Positions 45,226-57,277 of a stretch of DNA of 64,000 bases are shown in pieces. The position numbers were made by a program, and so were the translations under genes. The stretch is from Siphonodentalium dalli (taxonomy: Eukaryota; Mollusca; Scaphopoda; Gadilida; Siphonodentaliidae). Position 1 is the first letter of the stretch; each line of letters starts with the position of its first letter. The stretch is taken from contig CP136061.1 of NCBI GenBank assembly GCA_032622095.1, positions 250,801,582 through 250,865,581 of the forward strand, given 5' to 3'. Under the pieces are notes generated by a model. That model worked only from the letters and a program-made list of their open reading frames with translations, did not search any database and had not been told where the DNA came from.

Positions 45226-46931
45226 AGAACGTTTAGTCCATCGGTACCACACACGGGCTTGTGATACATCATTTTGAAGGTTATGACATTCCGCATCGGA
45301 TAGGACCCGGTGTGAAATATACAAATGATGCAAAAGATGATTTTTAGCTGATTAAGTGCCAAAATTCAGCAAAAATCCCTGTTTTTGTAAAATTTGGCAA
45401 AATGAGAAATAAAAGTATAGAAACGCGAACATTTTGCGCTAAAATATTGTAGTCTACATATCTCTAGATATTTACTATGATAGTGGTACGATTTCTCTGA
45501 TATAACGAAGATTTTTTTTAGATTTATTGTTAAAATAGACAAAACAGCGCAATTTTTCATTTTTTTTGCCTCACTTAATTGGCGATAGATCAATATTGTT
45601 CTGACCGAGGATATCGTATATAGTCTAGAAAAGTGCGTATATATATACCGCATACGACAGTATGCTGAATATGTCATCATATTTAACACGCGATGTGTTA
45701 TGTAAGATTATTTCAACCCTCACCCCAAAATTCAGCAAAAAGTCACTGTTTTAGGGAAATTCGGCACAAATGAATACAAAAGAACAGGTATTCGGGATAT
45801 GTTTGTGCTACGATATAGCAGGTTACACACTTATAAATACAAAGTAATGCAATGCCATGATTGCGGTGATAGATGTAAAAAATTCTTAAATTTACATGGA
45901 AAATAGACAAAAAATCATTCATTTTCAGTTGTTTCGCCCCACTTAATAGGCGATTATTCAGTATGGCATTGAATGGAAATCCCGTATATAATATAGAAAC
46001 TTGTGGAAATATTTACTGCATATGATTGTAGGATAAGGATGTCATTCTTTGCCATAGATGCTATATGGTGGTAGATTGTGTCACCCCCACCCCAAAATTC
46101 AGAAGAAACAAAATCAGTTTTAGAAATTTCGGTATGGCAGAATACAAAAGCACAACTCCGATTATTTTGTGCTATTATATTGAAGTGTACCCACTTCGAG
46201 ATATACATTATGATAACGCCACGGTATAATTTACAGATGGCAACATTTCGCAGTTTTCTGATGAAAGTAGACCGAAAATCGTGAATTATAAACTTGTTTT
46301 GCCCCTCTATATACATGGGTGATTATTCAATTCCATTTTGAACAATAATCCAGGACAAACTCTCAAGAGTTGACGAGACACATAATGCATATGAATGTTT
46401 TCGGATTGTATCATCTTCTGTCGCATTTGTTTGGTTACGGTATTGCACCCATCGCCACAACAGTACAATACATTGCAAGATGAGACAAACACGGAATATT
46501 CCTATACACATTTATGCATTATACACATACCTTTTCAAGCTGAGGCTTTTGATAGTTACTTGAGTTGAAGAAATTACATCATTGTATATGTTTACTTCGC
46601 ATAATATAGCTTCACAGTTGTATAAGATTATACGTATTGGGAGGTTTAGTGATTGTTAATAACCAGGTTCAGCCACAGTACATGTAACTTGTAACGTGTG
46701 TTGCCATAACCAACGGAATCACCTGACTCACATGACCATTCCGCTTACACGTACAACATCAAACAACCGTTTAGACGGTTTGTGTCAAATGCGCAGCATT
46801 GCGAAATGTGTATATCAGAGGGGTGTCCAGTCTTTATATCAATCGACGAACCTGTGCTTAGTGAACTTTTGTTAAATTCTTCAGCAGCGGTGACCACGCC
46901 GTTACTTTTCCCAAATGGGTCGTTGGTACGA
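45226..46931 (+). repeat. Left arm of the foldback
   Basis: GTTTAGTCCATCGGTACC at the outer end, CCCAAATGGGTCGTTGGTACGA at the inner end. Frames in it (for example 45954-46316) are not conserved in the other arm and are not annotated as genes. Confidence 0.85.
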
Positions 46932-47343
46932 CTTCCTTTACACCGTAGGTCGTCTGCAACCTGGAACCGATGGAAGCCAAAGTTTGTTTGTATCTGGGTG
47001 CAGAAATGTTCTCCAATGCGGTCGCATAGCCTACTATTCTTTGATACACATAGAGGGTTTTTAGCGACCAATGGGCATGAACTACCCATGAGACGGCACA
47101 GCCATTAAGGTGAGCTCGCGATCTCACCACATCTATTTGTGGCTCAACCCTGCAAGTTGAGCCAAGGGGTCGTGTTTGGAATGAACCTGCAGCCAACCGG
47201 GACTTGATGCCCCCCCCCATGGCTGCCACTTCCCTTTAATCATATAATAGAATATATATATACTGTACTTCTGTGGCTCTCCTATCTGAGAGTCATCATC
47301 CACGACTTTGCCCCATGGGGACCTTCCCACAGTATTTGGGGTT

Positions 47344-47840
47344 TTAATGCGTCACGATCTTCTTGGTCACAGCCATCAAATCGATCCTTATCATCAACCT
47401 TGTGATGTTCTTTAATTCTATATATCGTCCTTGAATCCCCCTTGGGGTACCATGGTGCCTTTTTTTGGGTTGGGCCTTATTTCTTGGAATATGATGACGA
47501 ACAGATGCCGTAATATCTCCAAGGCCTTGGTCATTACATGTCGAATTTATCTGACCATGTACATGTATGTCTGCCAATGTGTCAGGAAGAATATATTTCT
47601 CCTGTGCATTTGGTTTCACTTCAGGATAGAGTGGTTTTGGTTCAGCTCTTTGAAACCCATCCTCATTGCTTATATGGTAGCAGAAAGTACTGCTGTATTG
47701 TCATGCGATCGTATAGACCCATAATAGGTTCATTAAGCTTTCTGAGCATTTGTGAATTTCCAGACCTTCCAGGAGTCACATATGGTATATTCTGCCAATA
47801 TCTGTGTTCTCTACCATAGCTGGTGCCTGATCCATGCTGC
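47344..47840 (-). pseudogene. Possible continuation of the retroelement frame
   Basis: Downstream (minus strand) of the protease-like segment, frames with stops continue to about 47344, ending in a 91-codon stretch. I see no reverse transcriptase motif (no YxDD-type box). It could be decayed pol or unrelated sequence. Confidence 0.25.
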
Positions 47841-48140
47841 TTATCGAGGTATAAGTGGGCTCGTGATCATCAGTTTCAATAGTTCCAATTCCTTCTGGGG
47901 AATTTTGTTGATGTGCTCTGACAAGTGACGAGAAGATACTATCTCTGGCAGAGTTTCCGATGAGTCAGATGATACAACTCGGTATGCCTTGTTCGTTTCG
48001 TTGGACTCAATGATCAACAGCTCGTGTGCTACATCATTTATGTAACATATGGTATTTATCTTCCGATAAGTAGTCATACAGTTTCTTGAGAGCATGGAAA
48101 CTGTTGCTCCAGTACCAATCAGAAACCTCACTGACTGCAC
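47841..48140 (-). pseudogene. Retropepsin-like protease fragment, active Asp replaced
   Basis: The frame contains FLIGTGATVSMLS, which matches the retroelement aspartic protease active-site pattern hydrophobic-LIDTGA-S-LS, except that the catalytic Asp codon is GGT (Gly). The stretch after it is not recognisable. Its position just after a gag-like region on the same strand fits a Ty3/gypsy order. Inactive as it stands. Confidence 0.6.
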
Positions 48141-48154
48141 ATACAGATTGCAAT

Positions 48155-49220
48155 CTAAATACAGATCCCCTCTTCAGAAGAGCTGTATCTAACAAACTTG
48201 TTGGAGTTACGATGTCCACTTGTGTTCTGCTGGTCTCCCCTACCACGATATGCATTATGGCACATGTCGCGTGGATTGTGAGAAGTTCTGCATCTGGTGC
48301 GTTCTTTGTATCCATTCGTGTTATAATCAGGATTATCATTATAATTATGTCTCCATTGTCTATCGTCACGACAGTCCCTCCAGGACTCATTTGTGTTACC
48401 CTTTTTCTCCTTGTTTTGGTTCTCCAAGTTTGTCATTCTTTGTTAATCTCCCCTTTACACCTCTTCACATCAGTCAATATTTGTTTTATGTCCTTCATCT
48501 CAGAGATGGACTGTGATGTCTCGGACGGTTGTGAGCTATTTTGAGCTTTTCCATCAGAACCAGTTTGGGGCTTCAGTTCATCTCTTATCTTTTTTAGTTC
48601 TTCAAACTCTATATTTTTGCTTTGTGTTGTGTCTGCTTCATTTACTACCCTAGCATAGTGTTTAGCCCTATGTTTTTCAGACTTGGCAAAAGCCTCTAAT
48701 TCAAATGCATGTCTTATGCTCTCACCAAGAGAGCCCAGTCGTGCTTGTTGTACAATGAGCCGTATATATATCTGGATCACACAACCCACCAATGAATTGG
48801 TCCTCTGCCAAGGTGTCTCTCAATTCATGTGTTGCAGTATGATATAATATATTGGTCAGACGTCGGTAACCCCCCCTTGCCCTTTGCCGTAGTGCATGCA
48901 ATTGTACCATCTGGTCAGTCTGGTTTTTGGCAGCAAATCGGCCTTTTATCGCACCAACAAGAACGTTGTAGTCTTCTTATCGTCCTGGGAGTAGGTCACC
49001 GAGTGTTCCTTGCGCCAATCCTCTCAAGGATGCGCATAGATAAAGAAAGGCCCATGTAATCAGTTTCCAATCCATTTATATTGGAACAAATTTCAAAGTG
49101 TGCTTGGTAATCTAACCATGATCTTGTGACATCATAGCTATCTGGTGTCACAAATAGTTTCCGTTTTTCACCGGATTTTCTAGAAAAACATTTGTTCGGG
49201 CGATATTTAGCGCAATGCAT
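48155..49220 (-). pseudogene. Decayed Ty3/gypsy-type gag in several frames
   Basis: Four overlapping minus-strand segments read as one broken gag. 49220-48996 holds WLDYQAHFEICSNINGLE, the capsid N-terminal pattern of Ty3/gypsy elements. 48910-48722 has the EDQFIGGLCDPD segment. 48792-48433 is a charged, coiled-coil-like region. 48436-48155 is an Arg/Asn-rich nucleocapsid-like tail with a few Cys/His. Frameshifts separate them, so no product is expected. No flanking LTRs were found. Confidence 0.6.
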
Positions 49221-49673
49221 TACAATGGATGCCTACCGTAAATCATTATTTGCTGTGTTGGAACTTGACAGCTTACGCATAATAACCTACTGCACGCATG
49301 AATTACGCATATGGTGCTACAGGTACATCACTAGAATATGTGTTCTTTCTATCAGTTGTCGATTTTCAATAGCTGTAGTTACGATTACGGATTCGAGAAA
49401 CCCAAGTATACGGGCACGCGAGTTTTGCATGCATTCATCTAGTGTACAACTAACATTATTTATCATGTAAACAACATAATTAAATACAAACATAACTATA
49501 TCACAATACTGTGTGTGGCAAGAAGATTGAATGCAATGAACGGCACTATTTTCTCCCAAATGGACTCGCAATCGTCACTTCTGTAAAAATGTGTTTAGAC
49601 CGTACGAAACACATACGCCTACTATAAGCTATACTCGTAATTCCTATATGTATAGTACTACTATAATGGTAGT

Positions 49674-51378
49674 TCGTACCAACAACCCATTTGGGAAAAG
49701 TAACGACGTGGTCACCGCTACTGAAGAATTTAACAAAAGTTCACTAAGCACATGTTCGTCGATTGATATAAAGATTGGACACCCCTCTGATACACATTTC
49801 GCAATGCTGCACATTTGACACAAAACCGTCTGAAAGGTTGTTTGATGGTGTACGTGTAAGCGGAATGGTCATGTGATTCAGGTGATTTCGTTGGTAATGG
49901 CAACACGTGTTACAAGTTACATGCATGTACTGTGGCTGTACCTGGTTATTAACAAACACTAAACCTCCAAATATGTATAATCTTATACAACTGTGAAGCT
50001 ATATTATGCGAAGTAAACATATACAATGATGTAATCTCTTCAACTCAAGTAGCTATCAAACGCCTCAGCTTGATAAGGTATGTGTATAATGCATAAATGT
50101 GTATTGGAATATTCCGTGTTTGTCTAATCTTGCAATGTGTTGTACTGTTGGGGCGATGGGTGCAATAACATAACCAAACAAATGTGACAGAAGATGATAC
50201 AATCCGAAAACATTCATATGCATTATGTGTCTCGTCAACTCTTGAGAGTTTGTCCTGGATTATTGTTCAAAATGGAATTGAATTATCCCCCATCTAGATG
50301 GGTAAAACAAGTTTATATTTCACGATTTTCGGTCTACTTTCATCAGAAAACTCCGAAATGTTGCCATCTGTAAATTATACCATGGCGTTATCATAATCTA
50401 TATCTCGAAGTGGGTAGACTTCAATATAATAGCACAAAATAATCGGAGTTGTGCTTTTGTATTCTGCCATACCAAAATTTCTAAAACTGATTTTGTTTCT
50501 TCTGAAATTTGGGGTGGGGGTAACACAATCTACTAGTACCACCACATAGCATCTATGGCAAAGAATGACATCCTTATCCTACAACCATATGCAGTAAATA
50601 TTTCCACAAGTTTCTATATTATATACGGGATTTCCATTCAATGCAATACTGAATAATCGCATATTAAGAGGGGCGAAACAACTGAAAATGAATGATTTTT
50701 TGTCTATTTTCCACGTAAATTTAAGAATTTTTCACATTTATCACCGCAATCATGGCATTTCATTACTTTGTATTTATAAGTGTGTAACCTGCTATATCGT
50801 AGCACAAACATATTCCGAATACCTGTGCTTTTGTATTCATTTGTGCCGAATTTCCCTAAAACGGTGACTTTTTGATGAATTTTGGGGTGAAGGTTGAAAT
50901 AATCTCACATAACACACCACGTGTTAAATATGATGATATATTCAGCATACTGTCGTATGCGGTATATATACGCACTTTTCTAGACTATATACGATATCCC
51001 CGGTCAAAACAATATTGATCTGTCGCCCATTAAGTGAGGCAAAAAAATTGAAAAATTGCGCTGTTTTGACGATTTTTACAATAAATCTTTAAAAAATCTT
51101 CGTTATATCAGAGAAATCGTACCATTATCATAGTAAATATCTAGAGATATGTAGACTACAATATTTTAGCGTAAAATGTTCGCGTTTCTATACTTTTATT
51201 TCTCATTTTGCCGAATTTTACAAAAACAGGGATTTTTTGCTGAACTTTGGCACTTAATCAGCTAAAAATCATCTTTTGCATCATTTGTATATTTCACACC
51301 GGGTCCTATCCGATGCGGAATGTCATAACCTTCAAAATGATGTATCACAAGCCCGTGTGTGGTGCCGATGGACTAAAC
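49674..51378 (-). repeat. Right arm of the foldback
   Basis: Inverted copy of 45226-46931. It diverges from the left arm inside TCGTACC at the inner edge and after GGACTAAAC at the outer edge. Confidence 0.85.
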
Positions 51379-51512
51379 TCCTACTTCTAGTGAGCTTTTT
51401 GAGTTTGTCCGCTCTACTATATGTTTTCATCACAGATGAATATACCCGGTAGGAAACATTGTGAATACTAGTAAATTACGAAGGCCACACACCACATTTA
51501 TATGACTGATTA

Positions 51513-52195
51513 GCCTGGAAAAATGAATTGTCAATGACACTAGTTCAACACATTTTCTGTTATACAATATGGGGTCATGTTATTACTTTAGCCATCAGAA
51601 ATGGCAATTCTATGTTCTTGTCAAGTTTTGACCCCTCATGTCATAACAACTTGAACATTTATCTCTGAATTATTGACAACGAAAGTTGCAAATATTAGTA
51701 AATGCCAGCAAGATGGCGTGTCGGCCATGTTTTTTTTTAACAAAACATGACACCTCACATCTATAGGTCATACATGTACATAGATAAAAGATACAAGCTG
51801 TACAGCATGCCGAACGAATTAGTGATGCAAAGATCCATGTTTTCCATTGATAATCAGTTAAAAATTGATAGCTCCAATCTAAAGGTCATCTCATTCACGT
51901 CAATTTCAAAAAGATCCAACCATATAAACTGGAGTGTAGGGTGTGCTTATGGATTCAAATATGAAATCCAAGATGGCAACGGATGACCATGGTTTTTTAT
52001 AGAAATTCAGAGAAATCAGCTCCCACCTGGATGTCCGATGATCCTTATAGAATTTGGAATCATAGGATGTAAAATGTGGGCTGTACCTACACTGTAGGGC
52101 ATCGCAAATAATTTAGTGATATAAAAGAGTTAAATAAAAGATGGCAACCGGCGGCCCTGTTTTTTATCTAAAAATATTTAAATTTGTTGAGTGAC
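51513..52195. repeat. Family H repeat, diverged copy
   Basis: AATTGTCAATGACACTAGTTC, AAATGCCAGCAAGATGGCG, AAATCCAAGATGGCAAC and AAAAGATGGCAACCGGCGGCC mark three diverged blocks. The right terminus is not clear. Confidence 0.6.
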
Positions 52196-53030
52196 ACAAA
52201 AGGAAGTTAAGCTTCCAGGCCATGATGTTAGCAGTTAATAAATGTCGCTGGCAATTCGCAATGTTCAGTGATTGGTCAACTGCCAAGTGGGTCACCCATT
52301 TTATATCCCAATAAAACACAGACCGTAACACGAACACAACGTCACAAATTGTTGACCTAATCAGACCTAATCACTAAAATTAGTCAGCAGAATAATTTGA
52401 GGTGCTTTTAATTGTTCGTTATCGAAAACATAAATATATCATAACAATTAAAACATAGTTGTGTTCCTATGAACTTCTCAGATCACTTAATATAATACAT
52501 GGCAATATGTCTTTTATAGTACGCATCACACAACAAAACAGTCAATGACTGTGGGGTCGCTCACCAGACTGCAAAGACTGATAAGACTGGGACTCTGGAG
52601 ACCAAAACAGTCAGCACTTTTCATAATCACTTTAAAAGAAGTAGATTTAAACAGGATATGTGGCTAGAGAGACTTCAAGTATGTAGCTTGGTAAAAATCC
52701 ACCTTGAAATTGCCAACTGTACACTACTGATCACCCCCCTCCTCCAGCTCAACAAGTCCCCTCCCGACCGGGATCCAGACTCCCAAGTCTTAGGTTGGAA
52801 TTTCACAACCGACACCTCAAACTTTCTCAATTGTTGGAAATTTCCAATCTCACAAGCGCCTTTTTCTAAAACCATTTAAACATGTTTGAAGCCCAATTAT
52901 CCATGGACCCAAAAACACAATACATGTATGTCAGACCAATCAGTCAGGTGGTTCCAAGGTAGATGTTTTAATGAATTTGGTATTTCGATGATTTTATTAG
53001 ACACAAAAGTGTTAACTCCCCATAGCCTGC
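52196..53030. other. Intronic, no supported gene
   Basis: PCNP intron 2. Overlapping frames of 66-73 codons at 52658-52879 lack family features. AGTTGGAAA / TTTCCAAC-type motifs at 52790-52850 recall 4570-4820. Confidence 0.45.
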
Positions 53031-53545
53031 CATTTCTTGACAGGTTGACCTCATTTTAACAAATCTGAATCTCAGTCACTAAAGGATCCTCCTGATTCCT
53101 CCATACTATATGTAAGCTAAATAGTCCAAACTCTCTTGAGAAGACATTTTAAGAATTACTATAGAGACATATAGTTATGTCCCTGGTCCCACCCTATTTA
53201 ACCTGGTGACTCCATCTGAATAAATTTGAATCCCAGACACCAAAGAACCCTTCATACATATCATAAATATCAGTCAAATAGACCTGATGGTCCTTGTGAA
53301 GGAAGCATATTAAGAGGGAAACTGTCCTTCGCTTGGCCCCTATTTGACCAGGTGACCCCATTAAAAAAATCTGAATTGCAGTCAAGGAAGAACATTCCAT
53401 TCTATATAAGCCAACTAGTTCTTGCAAACATATTTTAAGAATTACTATGTAGTGAAATAGTTAAGTCTCTTGCTCTCCCCTTATTTGACTTTGTGATCCC
53501 ATTTTCACAAATCTGATAAGGATAAAAATTAAGTTCCCCAGTTGA
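53031..53545 (+). repeat. Dispersed repeat blocks (TGACCCCATTT type)
   Basis: Blocks with 'CTATTTAACCTGGTGACTCCAT', 'AATCTGAAT-CAGTCACCAA' and 'GAATTACTATG(T/G)AG' recur about every 160 bp and continue as the same family at 54890-55735. Confidence 0.6.
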
Positions 53546-54715
53546 AGTTGGTGATATTCACCCATTGGGCACCTCATTTATGAATTTTATCTTCTGCAAA
53601 TTAGGGGATATAGAAACTTCCTAGAAGGGAAATTTAACTAACAACAATGTAAATTTGATACTATAGATACTTCCCAGAAGATGAGGCCTATAAAGCAGAA
53701 TGAGGTCGCCAGATGGTGAATTTGGTGATACTAGCCTGCTGTGCGGGATAGCATCACAAAAAGTGTGTCTGTTCATACATTGTGCATGCCTGGCCTCAAG
53801 CAACACAATGTATTATACAACAAGCCTTGAAATAGTGTGATAGTGTGTCTGTCATTTGCAGAATGAGGTCCCCAGAGGGTGAATTTAGTGACGCTAAATT
53901 CACCCTCTGGGGACCTCATTCTGATAAGGCCCTCAACTGCTATGGAAGACCTAGAATAAAATTGAATTTCCCCAGTTGAAGTTGGTGATGTTCACCCATT
54001 GGGCCCCTCAATTATGAATTTTATCTTCTGCAAATTAGGGGATATAGAAACTTCCTAGAAGGGAAATTTAACTAACAACAATGTAAATTTGATACTATAG
54101 ATACTTCCCAGAAGATGAGGCCTAAGCAGAATGAGGTCTCCAAATGGTGAATTTGGTGATGCTAGCCCACTATGTGGGATAGCATCACTACAAGCATGTC
54201 TGTTCCTACATTGTGCATGTCTGGCCTCAAGCAACACACTGTATTATACAATCAAGTCTTGAGATAGTCTGTCTGTTATTTGCAGAATGAGGTCCCCAGA
54301 GGGTGAATTTAGTGACGCTTTCCTGCACAGCGGGCTAGTATCACTAAATTCACCCTCTGGGGACCTCATTCTGATAAGGCCCTCAACTGCTATGGAAGAC
54401 CTAGAATAAGATTGAATTCCCCAGTTGAAATTGGTGATGTTCACCCATTGGGCACCTCAATCATGAATTTTATCTTCTGAAAATTAAGGGATACAGAAAC
54501 TTCCTAGAAGGGAAATTTAACTAACAACAATGTAAATTTGATACTATAGATACTTCCCAGAAGATGAGGCCTAAGCAGAATGAGATCTTGATACTCTAGA
54601 TACTTCCCAGAAGATGAGGCCTAAGCAGAATAAGGTTCTCAGAGGGTGTATTTGGTTATGCTAGCCTGCTGTGTGGAGCAACATGAATTCACCCTCTGGG
54701 AACCTCATGCCAGAC
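53546..54715 (+). mobile_element. Tandem cluster of FB1-derived units
   Basis: FB1 middle segments start at 53546, 53978 and about 54430 (GTTGAAGTTGGTGAT(A/G)TTCACCC), a period of about 430-450 bp. Each unit includes the GAAGATGAGGCCTAA-GCAGAATGAG end and a non-FB1 spacer (TGTGCATGCCTGGCCTCAAG). Complete left hairpins start at about 53860 and 54282. Local tandem duplication of an FB1 plus flank is the likely origin. Confidence 0.75.
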
Positions 54716-54889
54716 ACTCTTGGAGAAAATGAAATTAATCTGATTTTAATGACCACTGAGTGATAATGTAAACAACAAGGGTGCTTCATTGATAACACCA
54801 TTAATCTCATTTAAATTATGAATGACATGAATACACTCCCTGGGGACTCTGCCTATAGCTACATAAATTGATCAAGGAGTTCCTGAATT

Positions 54890-55735
54890 TTTTATTATTT
54901 TTTGGGGAATTATGGCCATAACTCTGTTAAAATATATCGGATCAAACCCATATTTTAACTTGATCTGTATATAAGTGTCAAAAATTCATATACCAAATTT
55001 GGTGTTGATCAGATGAAAAATGTTTGAGTAATCCTGTCTTGGATGAATTCTATATCAAAACAAGAGTGGAAGGGGTTAAATAAACAATACCAAAATCCAT
55101 ACAGATGAAGAACATGCTAAGAAAAATGTAGGTAAGAAATATGAGACTGTGATGTGTCCTAATCAAAAATTAAAGGTCAAAATGCGAAAATTTAATTTTT
55201 TGTTTTTAGAAATGTCCCTGGCTCTGCCCCTATTTAACCCAGTGACCCAATTTGAACAAATCTGATTCCCAGTCACCCAAGGTCCCTCAGTACCAAATAT
55301 AAGCTAAATCGGCCCAATATTTTTTTTAGAAGAAGTCATTGTAAGAATTACTATGAGTTGTGGCCCTGGTTTCTCAACTAATTGACCGGGTGACCTCATT
55401 TGAACAAATCTGAACACCAGTCACCCAAGGACCCTCCATACCAAATATTAGCTAAATCGGCACAATGGTTATGAACAAGAAGTTGTTGTAAGAATTACTA
55501 TGGAGGAATAGAGTTATGGCCCTGGTTTCGCAACTATTTGACCCAGTGACGTCATTTGAACAAATCTGAATGAGAGTCACCTAGGGAACATCCACACCAA
55601 ATATGAACCAATTCGGTATGATGGTTTCAGAGGAGAAGATGTTTTTAAAAAAAGTTGACGGACGGACAGACGGACAGACGGACGAGGAGTGATGACTATA
55701 GCTCCACCGGAGACTTCGTCTCAGGTGAGCTAAAA
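54890..55735 (+). repeat. Dispersed repeat ending in GACGGACGGACAGACGG
   Basis: Blocks with GTTATGGCCCTGGTTTC, TTTGAACAAATCTGA and CCAAATAT-AGCTAAATCGG, then a GACGGACAGACGGACAGACG run and TCTCAGGTGAGCTAAAA. I associate this terminal motif with mollusc genomes. Confidence 0.7.
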
Positions 55736-55965
55736 ACTAAATCGCCAATGTAATTTTTTGCCATTGTTAAAGAGGAATATTACCTTTATTTAATAATTTG
55801 CAGTTAAAATGGGTTGGTTGGAGGTGTCTATTGGCTCTGGAATGCTTTCAATGGTTCCATTTGTCACCTACTCCAAGAAGAGTATGAACACAATATTATA
55901 AATTAAAAATATTAGTTCTTTGGTCTTATCAATATTGGATTTAATCTGATCCTATGTCTTCCATG

Positions 55966-56168
55966 AGGCCTGATCAGAATGAGGATCAACTGGGGAACTT
56001 CAATTTGATCCTACGGTAGGTCTCCCATAGCAGTTGATGCCTGAGTGGAATGAGGATCCCAGAAGGTAAATTTGGTGATGCTAGCCCGCTGTGCGGATTA
56101 GCCTCACTAAATTTACCCTCTGGGGACCTCATTCTGCAAATGACAGCCACACTATTTTTGCAGGCTTG
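55966..56168. mobile_element. FB1 fragment next to the PCNP exon 2 donor
   Basis: AATTTGATCCTACGGTAGGTC, CAGTTGATGCCTGAGTGG, then the right hairpin and CTATTTTTGCAGGCTTGG. The element's right end stops 20 bp from the PCNP exon 2 splice donor (56188). Confidence 0.75.
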
Positions 56169-56188
56169 GCAGTATTACAATAAATTAC

Positions 56189-56346
56189 CTGGATTCCAAT
56201 GGCAATTTTGATTGGTGCAGCTGTTTTCTTTTCTGCTTTTGAAATGTTCATCAAGATCTTTTTCGTCTGTGGTTCTTTTGATATTTCTCCACTTTTCCTC
56301 TTTTCTGCAATCTTACATCCATTCTTTTCATCTGCCAAGGAAGCCC
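56189..56346 (-). CDS. PCNP: PCNP exon 2
   Basis: On the minus strand the acceptor TTTTTCAAATTACTCAG precedes GGGCTTCC, and the exon ends GGAATCCAG before GTAATT. It starts with the last two bases of a Gly codon begun in exon 1 and has 52 further codons, ending on a codon boundary. It encodes ASLADEKNGC..AEKRKSGE, then KEPQTKKILMNIS and EKKTAAPIKIAIGIQ. The human counterpart has SAEKR, then PTKPTKISKFGFAIGSQ and TTKKASAISIKLG, so this is the basic, Lys-rich half of PCNP that carries its nuclear-targeting character. Divergent but consistent in order, phase and strand with the other four exons. Confidence 0.85.
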
Positions 56347-56700
56347 CTGAGTAATTTGAAAAACTGGGAAGATTGAGATACTGTTTTCTGTCAAATGCAA
56401 AAGTTTATCATTACAAAAACATTCACGACTTATTCTGATTATTAGCCTGACACTATCATCGAGAGATAATGTATTCTGGCAACATACCAGCAGAACTACC
56501 GGTATGTTACTCACTTGACCATTGAATATATTGCCGAAAGCCAAGGCCAAGAAGAAAGATTGAGGACCGCCAGATGACCTAATCTAATCGGACAAGGACA
56601 TGGAAAGCCCAGAATGCTCTCCATGAACTTTGTATCCACTGCAAACCTCGCACCTCAGAATCAGGTTTCCTCGATATTTCTGGTACGGTAGTTAGTTAAT
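56347..56700. other. PCNP intron 1, nothing firm
   Basis: A minus-strand donor-like CAA|GTGAGT at about 56513 follows a short open stretch, but no homologous product could be named. Confidence 0.4.
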
Positions 56701-56709
56701 TCAGCACTC

Positions 56710-57018
56710 TCACTTTGCAGCAAACATTTGTCCGGGGTTCCGGATTAAAATACGGAACAATGAGTTTGTTGAATTTTCAGTCCTGCTTGATTCTGGTGGT
56801 GACTTTAACCAGTAATCTGTTATGAATAAATCCAGAGAGTTCTGCTTTTGTGTGCAGGCCAAAGTCTCCATAGCAGGCAACCGATCAATATTCAGTGGTT
56901 GACGGCTATCGAGACATTTTAAGATGTTTATGAAATGAAGTTCCCTTCCGAAAGTCGTCAACTGAATCAGTACCTGAGCCAGTGATTCACTCACAGGTCG
57001 AGACGGGTGTAACTGGGT
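56710..57018 (-). CDS. Unidentified coding-like exon in PCNP intron 1
   Basis: The minus strand from a good acceptor (TTTTCGATCATACAG) is open for 102 codons to TGA. The protein includes SRPVSESLAQVLIQLTTFGR, then HFINILKCLDSRQ and LFRILIRNPGQMFAAK. It has a protein-like composition with hydrophobic periodicity rather than repeat-derived residues. I do not recognise the family. Neighbouring segments 57278-58013 on the same strand are also coding-like but frameshifted, so this may be the last exon of a decayed gene or unknown transposon. No link to PCNP is implied. Confidence 0.4.
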   Translation of the reverse strand, partial: TQLHPSRPVSESLAQVLIQLTTFGRELHFINILKCLDSRQPLNIDRLPAMETLACTQKQNSLDLFITDYWLKSPPESSRTENSTNSLFRILIRNPGQMFAAK

Positions 57019-57277
57019 CTGTATGATCGAAAATATTGGTTAATCCAGCAATTCAATACACATTTAACTTGAATCTTAATACACTCAAATGCTGAGTCTG
57101 AGAAACCACAACTTGATTTTACATTCTGATAAATTAGCAAACAGCATAAACAAACATACTCAAAGCATCTGTCAATTCTCTGAGCAATTGTCTTAACTAC
57201 CCAAGAGTTTAATATATTGATACACGCACATCATATTGCTGTCAGATCGACATAAGGTAATAATCTCCCTGATCTAC

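Larger units (their letters stand above)
45201..51419. mobile_element. 6.2-kb foldback element with 1.7-kb inverted arms
   Basis: Arms 45226-46931 and 49674-51378 are inverted copies with scattered differences (both about 1,705 bp). Outermost bases TAGTGGAGCGGAC and GTCCGCTCTACTA also pair, with TAT on both sides. Each arm has tandem blocks of about 365 bp starting CAAAATTCAGCAAAAA (45362, 45727, 46092). The 2.74-kb loop (46932-49673) holds decayed retroelement gag and protease on the minus strand. It lies in PCNP intron 2. Architecture recalls Foldback/Galileo-type elements; no transposase was recognised. Confidence 0.8.

Noticed and set aside
46745-47229. Frames of 108-123 codons on both strands at the inner edge of the left foldback arm
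   Set aside because: They overlap each other in opposite directions, have no family features and are not preserved in the matching right arm.
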